From Phycisphaerales bacterium UBA966 (lineage in GTDB: Bacteria; Planctomycetota; Phycisphaerae; Phycisphaerales; SM1A02), in the NCBI GenBank assembly GCA_002292895.1, contig DBCE01000027.1, positions 16,671-23,935 of the forward strand: 7,265 bases of DNA. Direction: 5' to 3'. The notes under the pieces were generated by a model, which worked only from the letters and a program-made list of their open reading frames with translations, ran no database searches and had not been told where the DNA came from. Made by a program: the position numbers and the translations under genes. This document shows positions 1-6,180 of this stretch, one piece after another. Within the stretch, counting starts at the first letter, position 1. Each line of letters begins with the position of its first letter.

Positions 1-385
1 TCGACTCCGCACTACAAGTGACCGCAAGACGGGTCCACGAAGTAGTTGGCGTGCGTAAGTGAGATTCCGCATTCTCTATTTCAGGTGTTTGATCTCGGTG
101 TAAGCGCCGGTGGTTTGCAGCGTTATGGCGAGTGACTCAGAGCCGCGATTCGCGGGAAGGATGTTCGACCGCCATTGGACGGTCCACTTCACCTTCACTC
201 AAAGCGTTGATGATCTGAGTCGGGATCCGATAAGCCTGCCTTTGATCGCATTCACTGGCTCATTATTCGGTCAATATCACTTTCTTGATAAATCATGACC
301 TTGCAAGATGGGTGTCACCCATGCTTTGCGTTTACCTCTGTAAGCCTGTTGGTGAGTTACGCCCGACCTCAAACGAAAGCCCCCT
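1..385. other. Intergenic or unassigned left flank
   Basis: I find no gene here that I can support. One plus-strand frame is open from the left edge to a TGA at 60-62 and could be the last 19 codons of an upstream gene, but those residues are not recognisable. A 62-codon frame from a GTG at 110 to 298 has no recognisable motif and no clear ribosome binding site, so it is not called. The stretch contains small inverted repeats: arms 143-147/151-155, arms 167-171/180-184, and the cleaner dyad at 308-322 listed separately. The promoter of the gene at 386 should lie here, but I see no convincing -35/-10 pair. Confidence 0.5.
308..322. promoter_or_regulatory. Operator-like perfect dyad upstream of the PEP-CTERM-like gene
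   Basis: ATGGGTG-T-CACCCAT is a perfect inverted repeat with 7-base arms around one central base, ending 63 bases before the start codon at 386. Size and symmetry fit a binding site for a dimeric regulator. Related fragments (GTGTCAC and ATGGGTCAC) occur at 6062-6077 upstream of the GH92 gene. The regulator is unknown, and an RNA hairpin or chance are alternatives. Confidence 0.3.
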
Positions 386-949
386 ATGAAGACATCTAGA
401 CTTTTTGTTTCTAGCGTTGCTGCCTGCGCATTTGCATCCGCCACTGTCACGGCTGACTACGTCAGTCCAGCCGCTTGGAGCGCGTCGCTTTCATCGTCAA
501 ATAACTCGCGATACGAAATCCGCAATCCGAACCCATCAGCCATCGAGTTGGTGTACTGGTTCAACTCGCCGGATGTGTATGGCGGAGTCTCTGCCACATT
601 CAGCACGACTGCGACGCAGACAGGTGCATTGAACCTTGATTGGAGTTACGCATGGTTTCACGCGTTTTATCTACCAACTGCGTCACTGACATTCTTCGCA
701 AACAGCGCCAGTGGTGTAGTGGAAAACACCGTTTACAGTTCCAACGTTGGCCCAGGTGCATTAGTGTCAGGTAGTGCCACGCTCAATCTAAGCCAGGGCT
801 ACTCATGGGGCATACGCGCCAGCGGCAAAAACTCCGACTCCAACACGGATATCTCGGGCATCGTGACACTGTCAGCGATGCCAAGCCCTGGCGCGATCGC
901 GTTGTTGAGCGCGTTTGGTTTGGTGGGCAATCGGCGTCGCCGCGGTTGA
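386..949 (+). CDS. Secreted PEP-CTERM-like sorting-domain protein, function unknown
   Basis: The 187-residue product is built like an exosortase substrate. Residues 1-23 form a signal peptide with a basic start, a hydrophobic core and likely cleavage after A23 (TVTA/DY). Residues 24-160 are rich in Ser, Thr, Asn and aromatics, consistent with an extracellular beta-sandwich. The tail has P166-S-P-G, a short hydrophobic segment (about 170-181) and R183-R186. In the known PEP-CTERM scheme this tail is recognised by a membrane exosortase, cleaved, and the protein is passed to the cell surface or matrix. Here the usual Pro-Glu-Pro is Met-Pro-Ser-Pro-Gly, a variant. No exosortase lies in the window, as is usual for these scattered substrates. 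Some spacing in the middle (a TTA..GALNLDWSY stretch, then a late GYSWGIRAS stretch) recalls other PEP-CTERM ectodomains, but this is weak. The ATG has only a poor purine stretch upstream; it is chosen because it directly begins the signal peptide. The molecular role is unknown. Confidence 0.8.
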   Translation: MKTSRLFVSSVAACAFASATVTADYVSPAAWSASLSSSNNSRYEIRNPNPSAIELVYWFNSPDVYGGVSATFSTTATQTGALNLDWSYAWFHAFYLPTASLTFFANSASGVVENTVYSSNVGPGALVSGSATLNLSQGYSWGIRASGKNSDSNTDISGIVTLSAMPSPGAIALLSAFGLVGNRRRRG

Positions 950-974
950 ATTCAATAGCCACGTTCGAGCCGAC

Positions 975-1013
975 AGCACGAAGGCATGCCCATGGGGCAA
1001 ATGCGAAGGTGCT
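975..1013. terminator. Imperfect hairpin downstream of the PEP-CTERM-like gene
   Basis: Three nested arm pairs share a centre near 993: AGCAC 975-979 with GTGCT 1009-1013, GCA 984-986 with TGC 1002-1004, and TGCCC 987-991 with GGGCA 995-999 around a 3-base loop. The outer pairs are separated by a symmetric internal loop, GAAG facing GAAG, and two extra A bases interrupt the right arm. It starts 26 bases after the stop codon of the plus-strand gene and could end or protect its transcript. There is no uridine run, so a classical intrinsic terminator is not shown. Confidence 0.35.
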
Positions 1014-1023
1014 CTATTGATAC

Positions 1024-1055
1024 GTGCGTTGGGCAACCCGGGTTGCCCCACGCAC
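1024..1055. terminator. 32-base near-perfect palindrome between convergent genes
   Basis: The sequence is symmetric about 1039/1040, with 15 of 16 base pairs matching; only T1030/C1049 fails. The core GGGCAACCC/GGGTTGCCC is very GC-rich. It lies 74 bases past the stop of the plus-strand gene and 23 bases past the stop of the ROK gene, between convergent ends, where a shared bidirectional terminator is expected. Neither side is followed by a clear T run, so a transcript-stabilising hairpin or a dispersed REP-like palindrome are real alternatives. Confidence 0.5.
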
Positions 1056-1078
1056 TGAGTTGTCGATTGCCAGTGGCG

Positions 1079-2185
1079 CTAACCGGGTCCAAGCTTCTGC
1101 AAAGCGAAGGCATAGGCGCCGATGGCGACAGCCTGACTTGTTCCAAGGCGTGACATGCCGACGCCGACGCGCAAGAGCGGGTCGTACGCGATGCTTCGGC
1201 CGCTACCGGGCACCTTGATGGTGCGGGTTTCACCCTTGAGAAATGTTTCCAACTGAACCGGGTCTTCAAGATTGAAGGCGGCGGGAATCAGGCGACGGAA
1301 AGTGTTTCCGGCGGGGCTGGTGTAGGTGCTATTGAGTTCTTCGACGAGTGCTGGCAGGAACAGCGGCCACGCACCGGAAACACCACCGCCGATCACGGCG
1401 AGACCATCAATCAGCGTGAGCGCGCTGCCGACTGCATCGCCCGCGGATTCGCCCAGGCGTCGGAATGCTTCGCGGGCCGCGGCTTGATTGCCAACCAGAT
1501 TGCCGTTGGCGATTTCGAAGAGGTCTTTCGGCTCAGGAACTTGATCGAAGGCAGTGCCGGTGAGCTCTGAATAGACGCGGCGCACGGCGCGGATGCAGGC
1601 GCCCTCTTCCGCATTCATGGTCGGATGGAGCTTGTTTCGTAGCAGCCAGACTTCGCCCGAAGCCGAGTTGTCTCCAAGCAAGATTTCACCGTTACGAACG
1701 ATGCCGCCGCCGAAGCCAGTGCCGAGGGTCACTCCAAAGAGATTCTTGTAACGCTTTGGACTGCCAGCTTTCTCAAGCAATCCGTTGACATGAGGAAGAA
1801 GACCACCGATCGCCTCGCCGTAGACAAACAGGTCGCCATCGTTATTCATGAACACCGGAATGCCAAACTTCTCCTCAAGCATCGGCCCGAGCGCCACCCC
1901 TCCCCGGAATCCGGGGAGGTTGCCAAGATCGCCAATGATGCCGTTCGGATAGTCAGCCGGTCCGGGGAAGGCGAAACTGATCGCAGACGGTGGCTGCGGA
2001 CAGAGTGCCTTCACTCGGTTGAAGCCATCCACAATGTTGGCGAGGCATCGCTCTAAATCATCGCCATTCGATGGCAGCGATACCGTTTCCGAAACGGGCT
2101 TGCCACCGCGCAGCGCAGAAAAGCGCAGGTTCGTGCCGCCCGCATCGAGCGTCATGACGATTCTGGAATCCGAAGTTAGGTCCAT
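1079..2185 (-). CDS. ROK-family sugar kinase (probable hexokinase, mannose or glucose)
   Basis: This 368-residue protein should phosphorylate a hexose with ATP in the cytoplasm. The N-terminal phosphate-binding loop of the actin-like kinase fold is at D14-A-G-G-T18, followed by N19-L-R-F. The hinge and substrate region has a FPGP segment (73-76) and N114-N-D116, where the Asp matches the ROK catalytic base. GTGFGGG at 155-161 and IGGGVSGAW at 265-273 are the other family glycine motifs. Residues 176-178 (SGE) match the ROK Gly-Glu region, but the His and the CxCGxxGCxE zinc-binding cluster that usually follow are absent; E178 is followed by VWLLRNK instead. The start codon begins 40 bases after the transporter stop, so the two are very likely co-transcribed; no clear Shine-Dalgarno sequence precedes it. 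From its position after GH92 and a hexose permease I infer mannose as a natural substrate. Glucose or broad hexose specificity, as in Bacteroides RokA, is equally compatible with the sequence. Confidence 0.93.
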   Translation of the reverse strand: MDLTSDSRIVMTLDAGGTNLRFSALRGGKPVSETVSLPSNGDDLERCLANIVDGFNRVKALCPQPPSAISFAFPGPADYPNGIIGDLGNLPGFRGGVALGPMLEEKFGIPVFMNNDGDLFVYGEAIGGLLPHVNGLLEKAGSPKRYKNLFGVTLGTGFGGGIVRNGEILLGDNSASGEVWLLRNKLHPTMNAEEGACIRAVRRVYSELTGTAFDQVPEPKDLFEIANGNLVGNQAAAREAFRRLGESAGDAVGSALTLIDGLAVIGGGVSGAWPLFLPALVEELNSTYTSPAGNTFRRLIPAAFNLEDPVQLETFLKGETRTIKVPGSGRSIAYDPLLRVGVGMSRLGTSQAVAIGAYAFALQKLGPG

Positions 2186-2225
2186 GGGACGTTCACACTG
2201 GTGAGCGGTATTCAGGTACGGATCA

Positions 2226-3668
2226 TCAGGTGCCAGCGCTCAACGACTTTGCCGCATCGCCAGTTGGCTCGTCAGCTCGGGCTCCATAGAAGCCGAAGAA
2301 CACGAGGTATGCATAGCCGACCAACACGATTGCAAGTGACGTTCGCACACCAAAGGCATCCATCAAGGCGCCTTGGATAAGTGGCATGATTGCCCCGCCA
2401 ACGATCATCATGACCAGCAGTGAACTGCCTTGGCTGGTGTCTTTACCAAGACCACGGATCGAGAGACTGAAGATGTTCGACCACATGATCGAATTGAACA
2501 AGCCGATGCCGATGATCGACCAGAGGGCAAATTCACCCTTCGCGCCCATGGAGAGTGCCGTCAGACCCATCGCAACCAAGGCGAACAGTCCCACCATCTT
2601 TCCTGGGTTGGATTTGCCAAGAACGAAGAAGGCGAAGCTGAGAGCAACCATGCCGACGTAGGGCAGGATCGTTGCCGGATCAATGTAATGACCATGGGTC
2701 AGGCTTTCCTTGAAGGTTGCGTTGGCAAAGATCACGGCAGTCGCGCCGACTGCTGCGAGCACCATGAACACATACTTGCGGGACTGTTGGATGCCGCTCA
2801 GGGAGATGGCACCCATGAGGCGACCGATCATCGTGCCGCCCCAGTAGAACGAGAGGTACTTCGCCGAAGTCTCCTCTGGCATGCCCATCACGCTCGGGTC
2901 GTTCAGGTAGTTGATCAGGATGCTGCCAACGGTTACTTCGCTGCCAACGTAGAAGAAGATGGCGAGCCATCCCCAAACAAAGTGCTTGTGGCGGAACACT
3001 TTCACGCCTGCCTCAACCTTGCCTTCTTGGCGGAAGTTGGGCAGCGAGATCAGTTTGAACACCACCGCAAGCAGGATGAAGGCGATGCCAAGACCGACAT
3101 AGGGGACCTTGACCGCATCGACGCCGCCAGCGCTCGTGTAAAGCTCCTTCGATCCAAAGAGAAGGACGCCGCCAACCAGCGGCGTAATCACGTAGCCAAG
3201 CGAGTTCAGGCCTTGCGAGAGATTGAGCCGCGATGGAGCGGTTGCCTCCGGGCCGAGAATGGTGACGTAGGGATTCGCCGCGATCTGAATGATGGTGATT
3301 CCAGAGCCGAGAACGATGAGTGCCCCCAGGAACAACACATACTGCTTGGTCTCCGCCGCTGGATAGAAGAGCAGGCAGCCGATTCCAGCGATGATGAGTC
3401 CAAGTACAAGACCGTTCTTATAACCGATCTTGTTGATGGGATCACCCTTGGCTGCAGAGATCAGGAAGTAGGCAAGGGACACGAGGAAGTAGGCCCCGAA
3501 GAATGCAAACTGAACAAGGTTCGCCTGAAACTGCGTGAGGTTGAAGTCTGCCTTGAACTTCGGGATCAGCAGATCGTTCATGCAGGAAATGAACCCCCAC
3601 ATGAAGAACAGCGCAGTGACGGTCATGAAGGCGAAACGATTGTCAGTGCGGGCGGGGGCATTCATCAT
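2226..3668 (-). CDS. Sugar MFS transporter, FucP/GluP type (probable hexose:proton symporter)
   Basis: The 480-residue inner-membrane protein has about 12 hydrophobic helices and the hallmarks of the FucP/GluP branch of the major facilitator superfamily. Helix 1 carries FFMWGF (21-26) then N31-D32, where the Asp matches FucP Asp46. Helix 2 has QFAFFGAYF (53-61). Helix 3 is preceded by GYK (82-84). Helix 4 has the AANPYVTILGPE signature from 130, followed by a RLNLSQGLNSLG segment. Gln128, two residues before AANPY, sits where FucP has the Glu (Glu135) implicated in fucose/proton coupling; Gln there is, in my memory, typical of GluP-like hexose carriers and argues against L-fucose. The protein is longer than usual (about 410-440) because of extra loop sequence and a polar C-terminal tail. 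AGGA at 3678-3681 (complement strand) lies 9 bases before the first of two adjacent ATGs, favouring that start. It follows the GH92 gene by 58 bases and precedes the kinase by 40. Mannose import is inferred from this context. Confidence 0.95.
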   Translation of the reverse strand: MMNAPARTDNRFAFMTVTALFFMWGFISCMNDLLIPKFKADFNLTQFQANLVQFAFFGAYFLVSLAYFLISAAKGDPINKIGYKNGLVLGLIIAGIGCLLFYPAAETKQYVLFLGALIVLGSGITIIQIAANPYVTILGPEATAPSRLNLSQGLNSLGYVITPLVGGVLLFGSKELYTSAGGVDAVKVPYVGLGIAFILLAVVFKLISLPNFRQEGKVEAGVKVFRHKHFVWGWLAIFFYVGSEVTVGSILINYLNDPSVMGMPEETSAKYLSFYWGGTMIGRLMGAISLSGIQQSRKYVFMVLAAVGATAVIFANATFKESLTHGHYIDPATILPYVGMVALSFAFFVLGKSNPGKMVGLFALVAMGLTALSMGAKGEFALWSIIGIGLFNSIMWSNIFSLSIRGLGKDTSQGSSLLVMMIVGGAIMPLIQGALMDAFGVRTSLAIVLVGYAYLVFFGFYGARADEPTGDAAKSLSAGT

Positions 3669-3677
3669 TACGGTGAT

Positions 3678-3681
3678 TCCT
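3678..3681 (-). promoter_or_regulatory. Ribosome binding site of the MFS transporter gene
   Basis: AGGA on the minus strand, nine bases before the ATG at 3666-3668. The gene begins with two consecutive ATG codons, and this spacing favours the upstream one. It is the only plausible Shine-Dalgarno match I see for any gene start in the window. Confidence 0.45.
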
Positions 3682-3726
3682 GTCTATAAGAAAATTCGAG
3701 CGCAATTTCCAAGTGCGATTGGGTCC

Positions 3727-6009
3727 CTATTCCGTGACCTCATTGGTCAACGAGTAAGGGGCGTCCTTGGCATCAATTCCGCGTTTCGTGTTTGGCTGAT
3801 CACCCATCTTGAAGTCGATGGTGGCGCCCTTCATCAAGTCAGAAAAGCTCAGCCAGTTCTTGCTGTATTCGGCTCCGTTCACAGTCATCGACTGAATGTA
3901 CTTGTTGTCGGCACTGTTGTCAGGAGCGTTCAAAGTCACTTGCTTGCCATTTTGCAGCTTCACGGTCACTTTCTTGAAGAGCGGCGCACCGAGGACGTAC
4001 TGATCAGCTCCAGGAGTCACCGGATAGAAGCCCATGGCAGAGAAGACATACCAGGCCGAGGTCTGTCCGTTGTCTTCATCGCCGCAATAGCCGTCCGGCG
4101 TTGGGGCATACAACCGGTTCATCACTTCGCGCACCCACTTCTGCGCCTTCCATGGCTGCCCGGCGTAGTTGTACAGGTAAATCATGTGCTGAATGGGCTG
4201 ATTTCCATGCGCGTAATTGCCCATGTTCATGATCTGCATTTCGCGGATTTCGTGAATCACTTGTCCGTAATACGAATCATCAAAGATGGGCGGAACCACA
4301 AAGACCGTATCAAGCATGCGCGCAAACTCTTCCTTGCCGCCCATCAGATTCACTAGCCCCTGAATATCGTGCAACACGGACCAGGTGTAGTGCCAGCTGT
4401 TTCCTTCCGTGAACGCATCGCCCCATTTGAACGGATTGAATGGTGTCTGGAAAGTCCCGTCCTGGTTCTTGCCGCGCATCAACTTAGTTTCCGGGTCAAA
4501 CACATTGCGGTAATTGCGGCTCCGCTTCAAGAATAAATCGATTTCCGACTGCGGACGCTTCAGTTCTTTCGCCAGTTTGTAAATCGTCCAGTCGGCAAAC
4601 GCATATTCAAGGGTGCGAGCGGTGTTCTCGTTGACCTTGACGTCGTACGGAACGTAGCCGAGCCGGTTGTAGTAATCAGCTCCCTTGCGGCCAACGGAAC
4701 TGAGTGGACCTTCGGTTGTGCTGTTCTTGACAACTGCTTCGTACAGCGTGTTGATGTCGTATCCACGGGCACCTTTCAAGTACGCATCGGCAATCAACGT
4801 GGCGGAGTTGGAGCCAATCATGCAATCGCGATGGCCGGGACTTGCCCACTCCGGAAGGAATCCGCTTTCCTTGTAGGCGTTCACCAAACCTTCCTGGATT
4901 TGCGCATTCAGGCTTGGGTACATCAGATTGAAGAACGGGAAGACAGCCCGAAAGGTGTCCCAGAAGCCATTGTCCGTGAACATGGGGCCGGGCAATACCT
5001 GTCCGTTGTACGGGCTGTAATGCACCATGGCGCCGTCCTTGTTGAACTCATAGAACTTGCGCGGAAACAACAGCGTTCGGTAGAAGCACGAATAGAAAGT
5101 CTTCACCTGCTCAGAGGTTCCGCCTTCCACTGCAATGCGCGATAGTTCCTTGTTCCAGATGTCTTTACCAGCCTGGCAAACCTGATCGAAACTGCCCTGC
5201 CCCAATTCCTTGAGGTTCAATTCGGCTTGATCGAAACTAATGAATGACGAAGCGACTCGTGCATGGATCCGTTCGCCTTTTTTTGTGGCAAACCGGACGG
5301 CTGCGCCTACATGGTTGTCGGTCAATTCCGATTTCCCCGAGACAACCTTGTCATTGCTCCACACGGGACTCTCGGCGAAGGGCTTATCAAACTGAATGAC
5401 AAAGTAGTTCTTGAAATTCGCCGGCACCCCGCCACTGTTGCGCGTGGTGTAACCGATCACCTTATTTTCAGAAGGAATCACTTTGACGTACGAGCCATTA
5501 TCAAAGGCGTCAATGATGACCCATGACTTTTCGTTTTCCGGGAATGTGAACCGGAAGATGGCCGCACGCTCAGTGGGCGTCACTTCGGCTGTTACGTCGT
5601 AATCGGCAAGGTAAACGCTGTAATAGTGCGGGCGAGCAGTTTCCGCTTTGTGCGAGAACCAACTGGCACGATCTTCGCCGGCAATCTTCAGTTCGCCCGT
5701 GAGGGGGAAGATCGAAAATTGACCGTAATCATTGATCCAAGGGCTGGGCTGATGCGTTTGCTTGAACCCTTGAATTTTGTAAGCGTCATAGGAGTAGACC
5801 CAACCGTCGCCGATCTTTCCGGTTTGCGGGGTCCAAAAGTTCATTCCCCATGGCAACGCAATCGCTGGATAGGTGTTCCCGCTTGAAAGCTTGAACTCCG
5901 AGTCAGACCCCATCAGGGTGTTGACCTGATCGACCGGCGAGACTTGCTGGGCAAAGGATTGGTATGTGAAGGGCAGAAGCGATGATGCGACCAGTAGTAG
6001 ATGCTTCAT
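3727..6009 (-). CDS. GH92 exo-alpha-mannosidase, alpha-1,2 type signature, complete
   Basis: This 760-residue enzyme is a calcium-dependent, inverting glycoside hydrolase family 92 mannosidase that removes terminal alpha-mannose. Residues 1-20 form a signal peptide with probable cleavage at SFA/QQ and no lipobox Cys, so it is periplasmic or secreted. An N-terminal beta-sandwich (about 25-270) with HQPSPW at 86-91 is followed by an (alpha/alpha)6 domain. E535 in the TEGNSW motif fits the general acid, and D644/D646 in GDEDNGQ fit the catalytic base pair. H586-E587 fits the His-Glu pair that, as I recall, marks alpha-1,2 enzymes such as Bacteroides Bt3990 (Glu533, His584-Glu585, Asp642/Asp644). 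All of these spacings agree exactly. Length is normal for the family. The ATG directly starts the signal peptide; no Shine-Dalgarno sequence is visible. It heads a tight run of genes with the transporter and kinase. Family assignment is near certain. Linkage is a prediction, with N-glycan, yeast-type mannan or another mannose-capped glycan as possible substrates. Confidence 0.96.
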   Translation of the reverse strand: MKHLLLVASSLLPFTYQSFAQQVSPVDQVNTLMGSDSEFKLSSGNTYPAIALPWGMNFWTPQTGKIGDGWVYSYDAYKIQGFKQTHQPSPWINDYGQFSIFPLTGELKIAGEDRASWFSHKAETARPHYYSVYLADYDVTAEVTPTERAAIFRFTFPENEKSWVIIDAFDNGSYVKVIPSENKVIGYTTRNSGGVPANFKNYFVIQFDKPFAESPVWSNDKVVSGKSELTDNHVGAAVRFATKKGERIHARVASSFISFDQAELNLKELGQGSFDQVCQAGKDIWNKELSRIAVEGGTSEQVKTFYSCFYRTLLFPRKFYEFNKDGAMVHYSPYNGQVLPGPMFTDNGFWDTFRAVFPFFNLMYPSLNAQIQEGLVNAYKESGFLPEWASPGHRDCMIGSNSATLIADAYLKGARGYDINTLYEAVVKNSTTEGPLSSVGRKGADYYNRLGYVPYDVKVNENTARTLEYAFADWTIYKLAKELKRPQSEIDLFLKRSRNYRNVFDPETKLMRGKNQDGTFQTPFNPFKWGDAFTEGNSWHYTWSVLHDIQGLVNLMGGKEEFARMLDTVFVVPPIFDDSYYGQVIHEIREMQIMNMGNYAHGNQPIQHMIYLYNYAGQPWKAQKWVREVMNRLYAPTPDGYCGDEDNGQTSAWYVFSAMGFYPVTPGADQYVLGAPLFKKVTVKLQNGKQVTLNAPDNSADNKYIQSMTVNGAEYSKNWLSFSDLMKGATIDFKMGDQPNTKRGIDAKDAPYSLTNEVTE

Positions 6010-6102
6010 GAATGTGTGTCTATCGCTGTAAACAATGCGGGATTCATGTGCCTCAGGGCGAGTGTCACATGGGTCACAAGCTTCATTCCCTATTTCTACA
6101 AG
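6010..6102 (-). promoter_or_regulatory. Candidate leader and promoter region of the GH92-transporter-kinase genes
   Basis: The 164-base gap before the complete GH92 gene is the largest within the minus-strand run and the best place for an internal promoter. It contains GTCACA twice in direct orientation on the plus strand, at 6064-6069 and 6073-6078, nine bases apart or close to one helical turn. This arrangement could bind a regulator. I cannot point to a convincing -35/-10 pair, so the entry marks a candidate region only. Confidence 0.25.
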
Positions 6103-6180
6103 AAAGTAGCGCCGTGGGTGAGCGCCGGCGTTGCCATCACACCGAATGCCGTGGAGCGCGTGATGTAGCCACGCTACTTT
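6103..6180. repeat. 78-base imperfect palindrome at the 3' end of the upstream GH92 gene
   Basis: The outer arms pair AAAGTAG 6103-6109 with CTACTTT 6174-6180, then after a 3-base bulge CGTGG 6113-6117 with CCACG 6169-6173, giving 12 base pairs. Alternatively AAAGTAGCG pairs uninterrupted with CGCTACTTT over 9 pairs. Inside lie a second stem, CATCAC 6135-6140 with GTGATG 6160-6165, and the self-complementary octamer CGCCGGCG at 6123-6130. The right arm overlaps the last codons and TAG stop of the partial GH92 gene. The size and nested symmetry suggest a REP- or MITE-like dispersed element, or an mRNA-stabilising or attenuating hairpin between two genes of one transcript. Only one copy is in the window, so repetition is not shown. 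Confidence 0.5.

Noticed and set aside
53..93. Intron-like signals (GTAAGTGAG, then a pyrimidine-rich stretch ending CAG)
   Set aside because: All the genes in the window are uninterrupted bacterial types, and the implied intron would be far too short; this is coincidence.
110..298. A 62-codon plus-strand frame starting at GTG
   Set aside because: It has no ribosome binding site, signal peptide or recognisable motif, and short frames of this length are expected by chance at this base composition.
2430..3689. A 419-codon open frame on the plus strand, antisense to the transporter gene
   Set aside because: It lies wholly over a clear MFS transporter gene and its translation is a charged, His/Asp/Glu/Arg-rich string with no domain, as expected for the complement of a membrane-protein gene.
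4195..4212. Gln604 in HGNQP of the complete GH92 versus Glu in HGNEP of its neighbour, first read as loss of the catalytic acid (as in mannose-phosphate uncapping GH92 enzymes)
   Set aside because: The spacing to the DxD motif is only 40 residues, whereas the acid should be about 111 away. E535 in TEGNSW is at the correct distance and is intact, so the enzyme is not missing its general acid.
3535..4356. A 273-codon plus-strand open frame spanning the transporter start and the GH92 3' end
   Set aside because: It is antisense to two confidently assigned genes and its translation has no recognisable family features.
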